Source of the DNA: an uncultured Thiodictyon sp.
GTDB lineage: Bacteria > Pseudomonadota > Gammaproteobacteria > Chromatiales > Chromatiaceae
NCBI RefSeq assembly: GCF_903946935.1
Contig: NZ_CAJAXH010000214.1
Span: forward strand, 1-64,000
DNA: 64,000 nt
Direction: 5' to 3'
Shown here: one piece after another, positions 40,401 to 48,969 of the stretch
How the letters are laid out: each line of letters starts with the position of its first letter
Position numbering within the stretch: position 1 is the first letter of the stretch
Program-made: the position numbers and the translations under genes
The notes under the pieces: model-generated
Seen by the model: the letters and a program-made list of their open reading frames with translations, nothing else
What the model was told of the DNA's origin: nothing
Databases searched by the model: none

Positions 40401-40560
40401 CATCGGGCTGGTGATCATGACGGGCTTAGGCATCGGCACGCTCTTCACCCTGTTCGTGGTGCCCTCCTTCTATCTGCTGCTCTCGTCCGCGGTCCATGGG
40501 GGGCACGGGGTGCCGACGCAATCCGCGCGGCCGACCGACCATCCGCAATCTCAAGCATGA
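37468..40560 (+). CDS. RND efflux pump permease (1030 aa)
   Basis: This AcrB/MexF-like proton antiporter has 12 membrane helices and two large periplasmic loops. MKFTDIFVYRPVLAAVVSLL is the first helix; the proton-relay pair DD is in LAIGLVVDDAIVVVENVHRH; the second half repeats with GLVTKNGILIVEFANQLR. FPxGxxxxVPYD-like text (FPQGLDAFVPYDGSAFI) is standard. Length is full. Substrates cannot be predicted; no regulator gene is adjacent. Confidence 0.95.
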   Translation: MKFTDIFVYRPVLAAVVSLLIFILGIRAFIDLEVRQYPKTQNTVVTITTAYPGASSDLVKGFITTPLQQAIAEADGIDFLSATSTAGVSVIEANMRLNYDPKAAVAEIQAKVASRINVLPETAQNPVIDSTTGNSTALMYLAFYSKVMDLPQITDYVLRVVQPQLQALQGVAKAQLLGNKTFAMRIWLDPARMAALGVTGDDVTRVLRANNYLSGIGKLKGDLVQIDLSATTDVSRVEDFSRLVVRADGDTLVRLEDIARVELGAADYDSTTLYKGNPAIFIAVEQTPGANPLDVAKRVRDLLPKLRADFPQGLDAFVPYDGSAFIDESIREVFKTLVEAVLVVLLVIFLSLGSLRAALVPAVGVPLSIVGAGFLMLLMGFSINLLTLLAMVLAIGLVVDDAIVVVENVHRHLEMGKSNIQAAVDGARELALPIIAMTTTLVAVYAPIGFMGGLVGTLFTEFAFTLAGAVLVSGVVALTLSPMLSALVLRSGAQQSAFELRVEHTFESLARGYRGLLHRWLAFPSLTLLVALVVIGAIYAMYSMTQKELAPTEDQSILFFMGTAPQTATIDYDIRYIREMFPIFDAIPEYTDSFLVAGFGGDQSSVFGGFKIAPAAARKRSQDAILPELQGALSQIAGLNTVVFPLPSLPTPGNGIPVDFVIVSDRDYKELDGLADKLVGAAMGSGKFMFLSKDVKLERPRTVLEVDRELAGAMGISMADLGTSLASMLSENYVNWFSLEGRSYKVIPQVEQRFRNDASELKDYYIRNSAGEQVPLSTLVKIRHEVEPSKRTQFQQLNAITLSGVQMPGVTLGDALAFLEEQAKAIFPQGVRYDFKGESRQFKGEGTALEVTFFLSLIIIYLVLAAQFESWRDPFVILMSVPVSVAGAMAFLFLGFASINIYTQVGLITLIGLVTKNGILIVEFANQLRTREGLSRREAVERASTIRLRPILMTTVAMLVAMVPLLIASGPGAVSRFDIGLVIMTGLGIGTLFTLFVVPSFYLLLSSAVHGGHGVPTQSARPTDHPQSQA

Positions 40561-40744
40561 CATCGCCCGCTTGTTCAAAGAAACCCCCAGCCTGCGTCGT
40601 TTCCTGGTGGAGGAACTGGGCGAGGCTTACCCTGAAGCGGTGGAATGGGCGGCAGACGAAACCGGGCTGATTGACGATACCTTTCCCTTGGCCTGCCCCT
40701 ATTCAATAGACGACATCCTGAGCCGGGACTTCTGGCCGGAGTGA
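40554..40744 (+). pseudogene. C-terminal remnant of a DUF29 protein
   Basis: KHDIARLFKETPSLRRFLVE, then AYPEAVEWAADETGL, CPYSIDDILSRDFWPE matches the last 60 residues of DUF29 proteins. No proper start exists: the frame enters from within the pump gene. Probably a fragment left by a deletion. Confidence 0.65.
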
Positions 40745-40832
40745 ACAAGGCAAGGCCGCTGCCGCTCTGCGGCCTCGATCACCGTGTCGGCCGTCGGGGC
40801 CTGCGGCGTACAGCGTCTGACACATGCGTGCC

Positions 40833-40853
40833 ACCGCTGGAGCGGTGGCACGA
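40833..40853. repeat. Short perfect hairpin
   Basis: GTGCCACCGCT, GG, AGCGGTGGCAC: an 11-bp stem in the gap between the DUF29 remnant and the glutathione peroxidase gene; no T-run follows. Coordinates are approximate within a few bases. Confidence 0.4.
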
Positions 40854-41014
40854 GCGCCGAGGAGGGGCGGCGTGGCCGGAAGGTCGATCACGGCCCGCTC
40901 GGCCGTACCGCGCGCGTCCCCGCGTTTTTCGCGTCAATCGCCTTGGACGATTGCAATTTCCGGTGTACGCACCATTTCCACAGGTCACACCCTGTTCGTT
41001 CTGGAGCGCCCATC

Positions 41015-41581
41015 GTGAAATCTACCCTGTTCGCCCTCGGCCTGGTCGCCATCAGCGGCGGCGTTTCCGCCGAGGCGCCGGCCACCGCGCCGGCCGCTGC
41101 CGCCTGCCCGCCCCTGCTCGATCTCAAGGTTCGCCGACTGGCCGGAGAGGAGGTCGTCGACCTCTGCGAGGCCTATCGAGGCAAGGTCATCCTGGTGGTC
41201 AACACCGCCAGCAAGTGCGGCTTCACCCCACAGTACGAGGGGCTGGAGGCACTCTATCGCAAGTACCGCGACCGCGGCCTGGTGGTGCTCGGCTTCCCGT
41301 CCAATGACTTCATGAAGCAGGAACCCGGCAGCGAGCAGGAGATTGCGAAGTTCTGTCGACTCACCTACTCGGTCGAGTTCCCGATGTTCGAGAAGGTCAG
41401 CGTGACCAAGGGCAGCGCCGCACCCCTGTTCGAGCGACTGGTGGCCGCCGGCGCCCCCTATCCCAAGTGGAATTTCTACAAATACCTGATCGACCGCAAC
41501 GGCAACTATGTCGATTATTTCGCCAGCATCACCGGGCCGGAGAGTAACAAGGTCACGCAGGCGATCGAAAAGCTCCTGTGA
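41015..41581 (+). CDS. Secreted glutathione peroxidase (188 aa)
   Basis: It starts at GTG 41015 with GGAG upstream and gives a signal peptide (VKSTLFALGLVAISGGVSA). The peroxidatic Cys is in VVNTASKCGFTPQYEGLE; LGFPSNDF and KWNFYKYLID supply the Gln/Trp/Asn partners, so the active site is complete. Cys replaces selenocysteine, as in most bacterial enzymes. It should reduce peroxides in the periplasm, probably with thioredoxin-like donors. An upstream ATG frame (40784) would lack the signal peptide. Confidence 0.9.
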   Translation: MKSTLFALGLVAISGGVSAEAPATAPAAAACPPLLDLKVRRLAGEEVVDLCEAYRGKVILVVNTASKCGFTPQYEGLEALYRKYRDRGLVVLGFPSNDFMKQEPGSEQEIAKFCRLTYSVEFPMFEKVSVTKGSAAPLFERLVAAGAPYPKWNFYKYLIDRNGNYVDYFASITGPESNKVTQAIEKLL

Positions 41582-41604
41582 GGACAGCGACCTGAGTAGG
41601 CACC

Positions 41605-43554
41605 ATGTACGCGACACCGCAAACCGACGACGGCTGGATCACCCACGTCCATGGGCGGGAGGGCGAGGCCCTGGTGGTGGATGCGCACTTTGTCCTCCCC
41701 CACCAATTCTGCGAGCAAGTGCGCGGGCGGGAGTCGGAGTTGGTGTTCGCGGCGCGCAGCCGCCTGGCGCGGCTCGGAATCAACATCACCCCATTGGGTG
41801 AGCCGGTACTCGATGGGTGTGCGTGCGACCTGCGCCTGGAGGTCGTCGCCGCCATCCAGGCCTACGGGATGGCCGAGCACTTGGAGCGGCTGGCGGTCGC
41901 CGGGATGCGGGTCGGCCGGCTGGTCTTCTGCCCCCAGGATACCCGGCTCAATTCAACCGAGATCCACACACTGATTCGGGACAACCAGATCCAGGTGCCC
42001 GTCGGCTTTTCGCTGGACACCCACGGTTACCTGATCCTGCGGCCCCAACAGCAGGTCTTTCAGTTTCGCACGCCGCTCGCCTATGAGGAGGTCCACGCGG
42101 TCGCCTATCACGCGGATGGCAAGGAACTGCTCAACCGCCTCCAGGTCCGCACCCAGGTTGCCAATATCGAATTGGCCCCGATGGATGGCCTGGTGACGGC
42201 CTGCTCCATGTTCCTGCACCGACACTTTGTGGTCCTGCAGAACCGCGACGATGCGCTCGGCGTCCACCTTCAGGCCACCGTGCTGGACCCGATCTCCACC
42301 CGCGGCACCAACATCTATCTGGAATTCATCAACCGCTCAGACCAACTGATCGTCAACCCCACGGTGGCCGCCACCGTCCATCCGGCCACCCGCCGGGAGC
42401 CGCAGCGCCACTACTGGCACGGCGGGCCGCAGGACCAGCAGAGCGCGGCCGAGTCCGAGTACCGGGCGCTCATCCAGGTGTTCGACCGGCTGGAGGCCGC
42501 GCCGCCCCTGGCCGCGGACTGTCATCGGCTGATGGCCGCGACCAGCGACCCGGCGGCCCTGCTGCGCGGCGGCGCACCTGACCTGCTGTGCCTGCGACCG
42601 GACAGCCCCGAGCGCCCCCACACCGCCGAGGAGGCCGCCGCCGCCGGCACGACACCCCAGTGCGACGCCTGCCCCACCCCACTGGATCGACTCGCGGACG
42701 ACGCCGGGGCAACCCTCTTGCTCGGCTATTTCCCCAACCTGATTGAACACGCTGAGATCTGCGCCGCGGCGCTCCGCCGCAAGGTGGCCAGTGTGTGCTT
42801 CCGGCGCACCGCCTTCGAGCACGGGGTCTTCCTCTCCGACCGCGACCACGGTCGCCTGGCAGACTATGAGGGGCTGGGGCTGAAGGTGTATTGGTGTAAC
42901 GAGGCCCGCGGCCACGTCCTGCGGCATGTCTTTCGGGGCTTGCGGGGTTATTTCACTGAACCGGATACGGTCGACCGGTTCCGTTCAGCCCTGATCTTCG
43001 CCATCTATGGCTCGGTCAAACCACTGAGCGACCAAGAACTGGGCCACACCGAACGACTCATCGAACACCTCAAGGGGCTCTTCGGCAACGACATCGGCAT
43101 ACTCACCGGCGGCGGCCCCGGGTCGATGCAACAGGTCACCGACATCGCCAGCCGCCAGGGCCTCTTGATCGGCTCCAGCTTCATCGAGACCATGGATCAG
43201 GAGACCAACAAGAGCGCCGATTTCTACCAGACCTTCCAGGCACGCAGCCGCCAATCGCGCCAGCGCTGGTTCGAGATCGCGAGCTTCCACATCTTTCTGA
43301 TCGGCGGCGTGGGTACGCTGGAGGAGATCGGGCTCACGCTCACCGACATGAAACTCGGGGTCATCGAGGCCAGCCCGGTGGTCTTCCTCGACAGCGCCGC
43401 CGGGGGCGACTTCTACTGGGAAGGGCTCAAGACCCAACTCACGCGCATGGTCCGCGCCGGGCGCGCGCCCGCGTGGCTGCTCGACAACATCCTGATGACC
43501 GCCGATCCGGAGGAGGTCCCGCGCTTCTACAAGAAGACCCTGCGGCTGGGGTAG
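41605..43554 (+). CDS. Large LOG-domain protein (649 aa)
   Basis: The C-terminal 230 residues (about 420-649) form a LOG/lysine-decarboxylase-type Rossmann domain with GILTGGGPGSMQQVTDIA and FLIGGVGTLEEIGLTLTD, the phosphate-binding signatures of cytokinin-activating or nucleotide nucleosidases (compare PpnN). The N-terminal 420 residues have no domain I recognise, but contain beta-rich stretches and a CDAC pair. It starts 23 bp after the peroxidase stop, so the two may form an operon. Probably a nucleotide hydrolase with a regulatory N-terminal part; substrate unknown. Confidence 0.8.
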   Translation: MYATPQTDDGWITHVHGREGEALVVDAHFVLPHQFCEQVRGRESELVFAARSRLARLGINITPLGEPVLDGCACDLRLEVVAAIQAYGMAEHLERLAVAGMRVGRLVFCPQDTRLNSTEIHTLIRDNQIQVPVGFSLDTHGYLILRPQQQVFQFRTPLAYEEVHAVAYHADGKELLNRLQVRTQVANIELAPMDGLVTACSMFLHRHFVVLQNRDDALGVHLQATVLDPISTRGTNIYLEFINRSDQLIVNPTVAATVHPATRREPQRHYWHGGPQDQQSAAESEYRALIQVFDRLEAAPPLAADCHRLMAATSDPAALLRGGAPDLLCLRPDSPERPHTAEEAAAAGTTPQCDACPTPLDRLADDAGATLLLGYFPNLIEHAEICAAALRRKVASVCFRRTAFEHGVFLSDRDHGRLADYEGLGLKVYWCNEARGHVLRHVFRGLRGYFTEPDTVDRFRSALIFAIYGSVKPLSDQELGHTERLIEHLKGLFGNDIGILTGGGPGSMQQVTDIASRQGLLIGSSFIETMDQETNKSADFYQTFQARSRQSRQRWFEIASFHIFLIGGVGTLEEIGLTLTDMKLGVIEASPVVFLDSAAGGDFYWEGLKTQLTRMVRAGRAPAWLLDNILMTADPEEVPRFYKKTLRLG

Positions 43555-43574
43555 CCTAGTACCCCATCCACCCT

Positions 43575-43770
43575 ATGTTGCATGCCGACCCCAACGGGGT
43601 CGAACATATCAGCCCAGGGCAACGCCCTGGGTTAGCGTTGTTTATTAGGCCTAGCCCTGAAAGGGCGTGACATAACGGTGGGGCTCCTGATGTCACGCCC
43701 TTTGAGGGCTGGGGTCTGTTATCCGTCATACCCAGGGCGTTGCCCCGGGGCTGGTATGTCGCGCCCCTTC
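43575..43770. repeat. Dispersed repeat block with CAGGGC-GCCCTG hairpins
   Basis: The block contains ACCCCAACGGGGT, CCCAGGGCAACGCCCTGGG, a CCTGAAAGGGCGTGACAT/ATGTCACGCCCTTTGAGGG pair, ACCCAGGGCGTTGCCCCGGGG and GCCCCTTCGGGGC. Each is a hairpin, arranged symmetrically so that the whole can fold on itself. Elements of this type recur in genomes with many group repeats. No ORF. Confidence 0.6.
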
Positions 43771-43864
43771 GGGGCTTGAGTACGCGCAAGAGTAGGCGGT
43801 ATAAGGTACCATCCCTGACGCAGAAGTCGCGCAGGGACATTGGGGATCAGGACCCCGCAGCAGG

Positions 43865-43905
43865 GACCTGGATTCCGCTGCGCTCCATCAAGGCGACAAC
43901 CAGCG
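43865..43905. repeat. Single arm of the GGATGGAGCG element
   Basis: GGATTCCGCTGCGCTCCATC matches the right arm of the elements at 9718-9822 and 60701-60807; the left arm is missing. Confidence 0.55.
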
Positions 43906-43996
43906 CCCCGATGGAATAGGTGCCCAATCTCCATGGCGGACCACGGTGGCCCTAGTACACCCCCGTGCCGCCGTTCGGTTCGCACCCAGTGCTGGA

Positions 43997-44362
43997 TCAG
44001 TAGCGACCGCCACCCTCCCTGCCACCGCCGTCGCGATCACGGTCGCGACCGCCGCCACCCCCCCAACCGCCGCCGCCACCGCCACCGCCACCGCCACCGC
44101 CACGCGGACGGTTTTGCTGCTCACGCGGGCGCGCCTCGTTGACGGTCAGCTTGCGCCCCTTGAACACGGACTCGTTCAGTTCTTTGATCGCGCTGTCGGC
44201 CGCGCCGTTGTCGGGCATGTCCACAAACCCGAAGCCCTTGGATTGTCCTGAAAATTTGTCCTTTATGACCTCCGCGCTCGCGAGCTCTCCATACTCGCCG
44301 AAGATTTCACGCAAATCATCGTCGGTGACGCTATAGGTTAAGTTGCCTACGTAGATCCTCAT
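43997..44362 (-). CDS. RRM-type RNA-binding protein, glycine-rich tail (121 aa)
   Basis: A single RRM with RNP2 (IYVGNL) and RNP1 (KGFGFVDM) is followed by a run of Gly with Trp, and an RDRDRDGGGREGGGRY tail. The architecture equals that of cyanobacterial Rbp and proteobacterial cold-induced RNA-binding proteins, which bind and stabilise mRNA at low temperature. The Gly run is coded by a GCC/ACC-rich simple repeat, a place where assembly or slippage errors can occur. Confidence 0.92.
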   Translation of the reverse strand: MRIYVGNLTYSVTDDDLREIFGEYGELASAEVIKDKFSGQSKGFGFVDMPDNGAADSAIKELNESVFKGRKLTVNEARPREQQNRPRGGGGGGGGGGGGWGGGGGRDRDRDGGGREGGGRY

Positions 44363-44774
44363 CGCTATCTCTCACGCTCTTGTGTATTGATCGTAGGGAG
44401 CCCGCCGAGCGACCAACACACAAGTCCGCTCGCCGGAAAGAATCTACGCGGCGCCCGGGGGTCCGGCAGCGCCTGGCCGTCGGCAGCCGGGGCGTGCGAA
44501 CGACGATACGAGGTGAAAAGTAGTGGATCGGGATCGATGCGTCAACCGTCATTCGATCAAAATTATCGGCCGCTACGCGACGAGCGACGCCGACGCCGCT
44601 CGGTTGGCCGAGGCGGCGCGGCGCACCCGCGGCGAATCACTGATTGCCGAACAGTGACACAGGCATTTCAGACCCTCCCAGAATCGCTCATCGGTCGAAG
44701 GCCCCGCGTCAGCGGGAGCTCAGAGGCGGCGGATTACCCCCCGTATGCTGCGGCGCAGCAAGGCGGGGGTGCGG
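44363..44774. other. Intergenic region, about 410 bp
   Basis: This is the 5' region of the RRM gene and 3' region of the DUF2726 gene. A long mRNA leader of the RRM gene could lie here, as in cold-shock genes. No RNA gene or clear promoter was identified. Confidence 0.35.
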
Positions 44775-45620
44775 TCAAGAGCGCCGCCGCCGCAGCGTGG
44801 GCTCGTCATCGTGTTCAAGGGACTCGTCGATATGAAAGGCGGGGCCCGGGTCCAGGTCGCCATGGGCCGTGAGGATCGGTTCGATGCGCGGGGCGGACGC
44901 CGGGGGCGCCTTGGTCTGCTCTGGGGTCGGCGCTGGATCGGGGGCGGCGGACGGTACCGGCGCGGGCCGCTGGTCCGCCACCTTGGGACGCACCCGCACC
45001 GGCCGCAAGCGCGGCTCCCGCGCGTCGTCCACCGACACCTCGGAGAGGCTGTGCCGGACCTCCTCCGGCGCCTGGCGCACCGGCTCGGCTGGGCGCACCG
45101 GGGCCGGCGCCGGCGGGCGCAGTGCGTCGATGACGGATTGGACAAGCTGCGCCAACTCCGACTCAAAATAGCCGTCCGCCTCGCGCAGCCGCACGAAGGG
45201 CAGACCGGCGGCGGCGCAGACCCGATCCAGGGTGTCGCGCGGCACCGCCCGGCCCAGGCGCGAGCGGGGCACCAGATTCACCGCGCAGGCGATGGCCCCG
45301 GTCGCCGCCTGGCAGACCAGAAAGTCGAATTGCCGATCCCCCATGCGGGCATAGGCACGGCGCCGCGCCGCGCGGTCCAGCCGCGGCCGCAGGCCGATCA
45401 CCTCCGCCACCCGCACCCGGCCATAGACCCGATAGTCCGGGCCCACCGCGCGCTCCAGCACCGCCAAAAAGGCGCGCTGGGGCGGCGAGAACAGCGCCTC
45501 ATCCGCCACATAGGGCCAGCGCGCGCGGCGCCCGAAGCGCCGGTATAGGCTGAGGATCAGGGCCAGGAGGAGCAGCCCCGCCAGGCCGAGCAAAAAATAG
45601 AAATGTCCCACGTCAGTCAC
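44775..45620 (-). CDS. Membrane-anchored DUF2726 protein (281 aa)
   Basis: One N-terminal membrane helix (FYFLLGLAGLLLLALILSLYRR) is followed by a DUF2726 domain (ALFSPPQRAFLAVLERAVGP...RVAEVIGLRP...FDFLVCQAATG...CAVNLVPRS), a nuclease-like fold of unknown role. The C-terminal 100 residues are Pro/Ala-rich and probably unstructured. Single gene. Confidence 0.85.
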   Translation of the reverse strand: MTDVGHFYFLLGLAGLLLLALILSLYRRFGRRARWPYVADEALFSPPQRAFLAVLERAVGPDYRVYGRVRVAEVIGLRPRLDRAARRRAYARMGDRQFDFLVCQAATGAIACAVNLVPRSRLGRAVPRDTLDRVCAAAGLPFVRLREADGYFESELAQLVQSVIDALRPPAPAPVRPAEPVRQAPEEVRHSLSEVSVDDAREPRLRPVRVRPKVADQRPAPVPSAAPDPAPTPEQTKAPPASAPRIEPILTAHGDLDPGPAFHIDESLEHDDEPTLRRRRS

Positions 45621-46482
45621 CTGATGGCTGGCCGCCGCGGCACCCGTCGCGCCGATGCAGCGCGCCCGCAGCCAGCCATACGTTTAGAGACACCGACCGC
45701 ATGCTCGGCGCCGTCGTGAAAACAAAAGCTTAGAATATTACACGAGTAGCGCGCCGCAAGTCACGCGGGATGGCGCGCGATGTCACTCTGGCTGCCACGC
45801 TCCTGCGTAGGAGCAAGCGCGGGCGCTCCTAAGCTGGACCATCACTGCCATTAGATCAAAGGTTAAGCTCCCGCAGCGGCGCGGGGACGGGGGCATTGAT
45901 CGTCATTCCGGTCGGGACGCCGGAATCCAGGCCAGGTACGGCAGCCTCTCGGCCGCCGCGAACGCGCAGAATATCGCGGACTGGCCGGAACGGTGTTCAA
46001 GGCCGGCCCGGGCAGTCAGAACAAGGCCATCTTTCTACTTGTCGCGCACTGCAATCCTGGCATGCGGCGCGCCCAGCCCGATGAAGTCTTGCCGCGGCGG
46101 CCCGGCAACGCCGATAATCTTCTTGGCAGGTGCAACAAAAGAGTTTTTGCAACGCCTGAAGCGTCCGGCGCGACTGCCGCAACACATTGCTTTTATTGCA
46201 TTCTATCAGGCGCTGGCAGACAGGCTTACCAAAGCCCGGCTGGTGAGGTCCAACAAAATTTCCGGCAACGCTGACAACATTCTTAGTAGGTCCGCCAAAG
46301 TCTTCAGCAAGCCTGGCACCTTTCCCAGCAGGTCCGCCAAAGTTTCCAGCAAGCCTGACAACCTTCCCAAGAGGTTGAACTGGATGGCATCATTCCTGGC
46401 GATCCGAAAAGGTAAGCGCCCCCTGGCTTGCGCTGGCCGGGGGGCCTAGCTTATGCAGGTCTATGGCTCGGCTCCCCATCGC
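45621..46482. other. Gene-poor stretch, about 860 bp
   Basis: It holds a partial copy of the GCTCC-type repeat (45790-45829, CACGCTCCTGCGTAGGAGC then GCGGGCGCTCC), a small hairpin near 45903 (ATTCCGGTCGGGACGCCGGAAT) and the decayed 42-bp repeat region at 46075-46380. No intact gene was found. Confidence 0.5.
46080..46440 (-). pseudogene. Decayed gene with 14-residue amphipathic repeats
   Basis: GGTCCGCCAAAG recurs at 46289-46300 and 46331-46342, period 42 bp. On the minus strand this reads GLLETLADLLGKVP then GLLKTLADLLRMLS, two heptad-pair units, followed by ALPEILLDL. Further left a third, frame-shifted echo (AKTLLLHLPRRLSALPG) occurs. No start codon with a ribosome site and several frame breaks make it a likely pseudogene of a Leu-rich helical repeat protein. 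Confidence 0.35.
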
Positions 46483-48969
46483 TCACTGACCCAGAATCGC
46501 CCTCCAACCACCGCGGTTTGGCAGGCAATTCCAGCAGAAGTTATCGACTGGTTTACCCTTGCAATTATAACAAACCAGGGCAAAGTCCTGATCCAAAGGG
46601 GTAGCGTTATTGGGCACGCCATCCCCGGCGATATTGGCCGCGGTGACGGTGATGGCGATGGCGATGGCCCCCGTCGTTGTGGCCGGCAGGAAGATGGCCT
46701 CGGCATTGTTGGCATTGTCCGCCGTTCCACCCGTCGTGCTCCAGCGACCGGCGAAGTGATTGCCCAGGTAGGTGACGCCGTTCACCACCACGGTCAGGTT
46801 GAGATTGTTCACCTGTGGGCTGGTGCCGATTGCGCCGGGGGCATCCGTGTAGCTCATGACGATGCGCAGGGGTTTGGTGGTGTCCGCCACTGAACCCGCC
46901 CAGGTCCAGGTCTGGCCCGTGCTGGTGAAGACATGCGACTGGTCGACCAGGGCGCGCGTGGTATTATCGAAGGCCGTCTTCATGTCTGGCATGCCGAAGC
47001 CCTGACTGTTGCTCGGCAGGGTATCATTGGCGGAAACGCCTGTAAGATACGTCGGATGGGCAAGCATGTAGGCCTTGATAAGCGCCGGACTGGGCGTCGC
47101 GAAGCCAGCATTGATTTGCAGCCACCGGTAATAGAGGGAGGCGATACCCGCGACCGCCGGCGCCGAGTGGCTGGTGCCGGAGGATGCTGCAAATAGTGTC
47201 TGGCCGGCAGGCTGGTACTGGTCGCATACCCCCGTGCCGTCATAGACGGCGCTCGTGCTGGCCGTGCCTTGGATATGGGTGCCGGGGGCGATGACCTCGG
47301 GTTTGATCCGACCGCCCGGGGCCGGTCCGCGACTGGAAAAATAGATGACATCCATGGCATTATTCGCACCCGTAGGACCAATGCCGCAGCCGTCGGTCCA
47401 GTTACCGGCCTCGTTAATGGGGCGCTGGTTTTCGGACGCACCCACCGTAATCATATTCTTGCCGTTGCCCGGGGTGCCGATGGTGTCCACCGTGGGACCG
47501 GAATTGCCGGCCGAGAAGACATAGACCATCGGCTGATTACCGGCCGTACTTGGATCAGCGTCGCGCACCCCACTATCATAGGCCTGCGAAGAAGCGTCAT
47601 AGGTCCCCGCGCAAAAGTCGCAGCCCCAGGAGTTGGAGCTGATCAGCGCGCCGTTGTCATGCTCGCTCTTGATCAAGCTGGTGTCCGTGCCGCCACAGCC
47701 GGAGATGTCGTAATACCCAATGTTGGCGAAGATCTTGGTGTTGCCCGTCCGACCGTAGGGGTTGATGCCCAACCCGCGCTGATAGGCGCTCGGATACTGG
47801 TACGGAAAGCCCGTGCGCGCGTCGTAGCTGCTGATGATGCTGGTGTTGATATGACCATGGCCAGCCGCACCGTCGGCACTGGCGTCGGTCGTGCAGTTCT
47901 TGGCAAAGGCCACGCGGCTGACTGTACCGCCGCCCAGGGCGGTCAGGGTCACATCGCCAGCGCCGTTGATCGTCGTACCATTGCCAACACCATCATCCGC
48001 TACCGAAACAATCGGATAGTCAGTCGGGCTCTGGCTGAAGCCCAGGCTGTTCAACCAAGCCTGGTAGCCAGGTCCACTGGGGCCACTGCCTGCCCCATCG
48101 AGGTTCCCGGCGACAATCTGCCCCTGGACCTCGTCCATCAAATGGCGCGGGAAACGCTCGCCGATCCAAACTACATCGGGTAGCAGGGCAATGCTCAGAA
48201 GGTCCGAAGCCCGCACTGAGACCATAGTGTTTTCAAATGCCAGGATCGGTGACCAGTCAGACAGGCGCTTGACTGTCAGGCCGGCAATGAAGTCTTGCGA
48301 GGCCTTCTTGTTCGGGTGGTTGTAAAGTTGGATGACCACCGGCACGACCTCGCTGCCATTAGCGCCGCTCAGGATGCGGTTCTCGATGGAGGCCCCGAGC
48401 TTGAAGGCTGGCTGATGGGGCGCGCTGTATTGTACGAAATCCCTGGCCTTGGCCATGTTATCCAACTGGGTACGGCCCGCTGCGGCGGTCCAGACGAGAT
48501 AACCATTGTTGGCAATGTATTGAACGGGAGTGCCGCCGGCAGCAACGACCGCATCCAGCCAAGCCTGCTTGATCGGCCCCACGAACTGTATGACCTGCAG
48601 GGCCGCTCCCGCATTATTCTGGCTTGCCAGTACTGAAGGGAGGTTAAGCTGACCAGCCCGGGTGTCTACCGGATGCCGATCGAACAGGAGCGTGTCCATG
48701 AGTGGGTCCACCTGGACCTGGGCACTCGTCTGCGCAGATAGACTGGCCCGCGCTGGGTCGCTGACTTTATATAGCGCAAAGGTCCCGTAGTCATGCCAGA
48801 GTGTCACCCCAGGCTTCCCACTATCGAGTACCCCAGCCGGAGCGATGACCTTATGCACGGTGGTTCCGCTCTCTGGCGCGGAACTCACCGGCACAGCAGG
48901 AGAAAGGGGCATGGCAATGCCCGTGACCATGAAAGCGGCTAACAGCTTAACCTTACCCGATTTATACAT
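46483..48969 (-). CDS. Secreted subtilisin-like S8 protease (828 aa)
   Basis: A signal peptide (MYKSGKVKLLAAFMVTGIAM) and a long prodomain-like region (to about 300) precede the S8 catalytic domain. The triad is Asp in VSVADDGVG (325/326), His371 in GHGH and Ser600 in SSGTSHSAPAVAG; the oxyanion Asn489 is in SAGNSG. The C-terminal region (690-800) is a beta-rich P-like domain, ending in a Cys-rich tail (CYNCKGKPVDNFCWNC). It should act outside the cytoplasm; substrates unknown. GC is a little lower than that of its neighbours. Confidence 0.92.
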   Translation of the reverse strand: MYKSGKVKLLAAFMVTGIAMPLSPAVPVSSAPESGTTVHKVIAPAGVLDSGKPGVTLWHDYGTFALYKVSDPARASLSAQTSAQVQVDPLMDTLLFDRHPVDTRAGQLNLPSVLASQNNAGAALQVIQFVGPIKQAWLDAVVAAGGTPVQYIANNGYLVWTAAAGRTQLDNMAKARDFVQYSAPHQPAFKLGASIENRILSGANGSEVVPVVIQLYNHPNKKASQDFIAGLTVKRLSDWSPILAFENTMVSVRASDLLSIALLPDVVWIGERFPRHLMDEVQGQIVAGNLDGAGSGPSGPGYQAWLNSLGFSQSPTDYPIVSVADDGVGNGTTINGAGDVTLTALGGGTVSRVAFAKNCTTDASADGAAGHGHINTSIISSYDARTGFPYQYPSAYQRGLGINPYGRTGNTKIFANIGYYDISGCGGTDTSLIKSEHDNGALISSNSWGCDFCAGTYDASSQAYDSGVRDADPSTAGNQPMVYVFSAGNSGPTVDTIGTPGNGKNMITVGASENQRPINEAGNWTDGCGIGPTGANNAMDVIYFSSRGPAPGGRIKPEVIAPGTHIQGTASTSAVYDGTGVCDQYQPAGQTLFAASSGTSHSAPAVAGIASLYYRWLQINAGFATPSPALIKAYMLAHPTYLTGVSANDTLPSNSQGFGMPDMKTAFDNTTRALVDQSHVFTSTGQTWTWAGSVADTTKPLRIVMSYTDAPGAIGTSPQVNNLNLTVVVNGVTYLGNHFAGRWSTTGGTADNANNAEAIFLPATTTGAIAIAITVTAANIAGDGVPNNATPLDQDFALVCYNCKGKPVDNFCWNCLPNRGGWRAILGQ

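Noticed and set aside
40784-41014. N-terminal extension of the glutathione peroxidase from an upstream ATG
   Set aside because: The extension is Arg-rich and unlike any peroxidase; the GTG at 41015 gives a clear signal peptide and has GGAG upstream.
41015-41581. Selenocysteine form of glutathione peroxidase
   Set aside because: The active residue is coded by TGC (Cys); no in-frame TGA is present at that position.
43575-43770. CRISPR array
   Set aside because: The repeats are hairpins of different sequence with no regular spacers and no cas genes nearby.
46039-46449. Plus-strand ORF (136 aa) across the 42-bp repeat region
   Set aside because: The start lacks a ribosome site and the residues are compositionally odd; the minus-strand reading is more protein-like but also broken.
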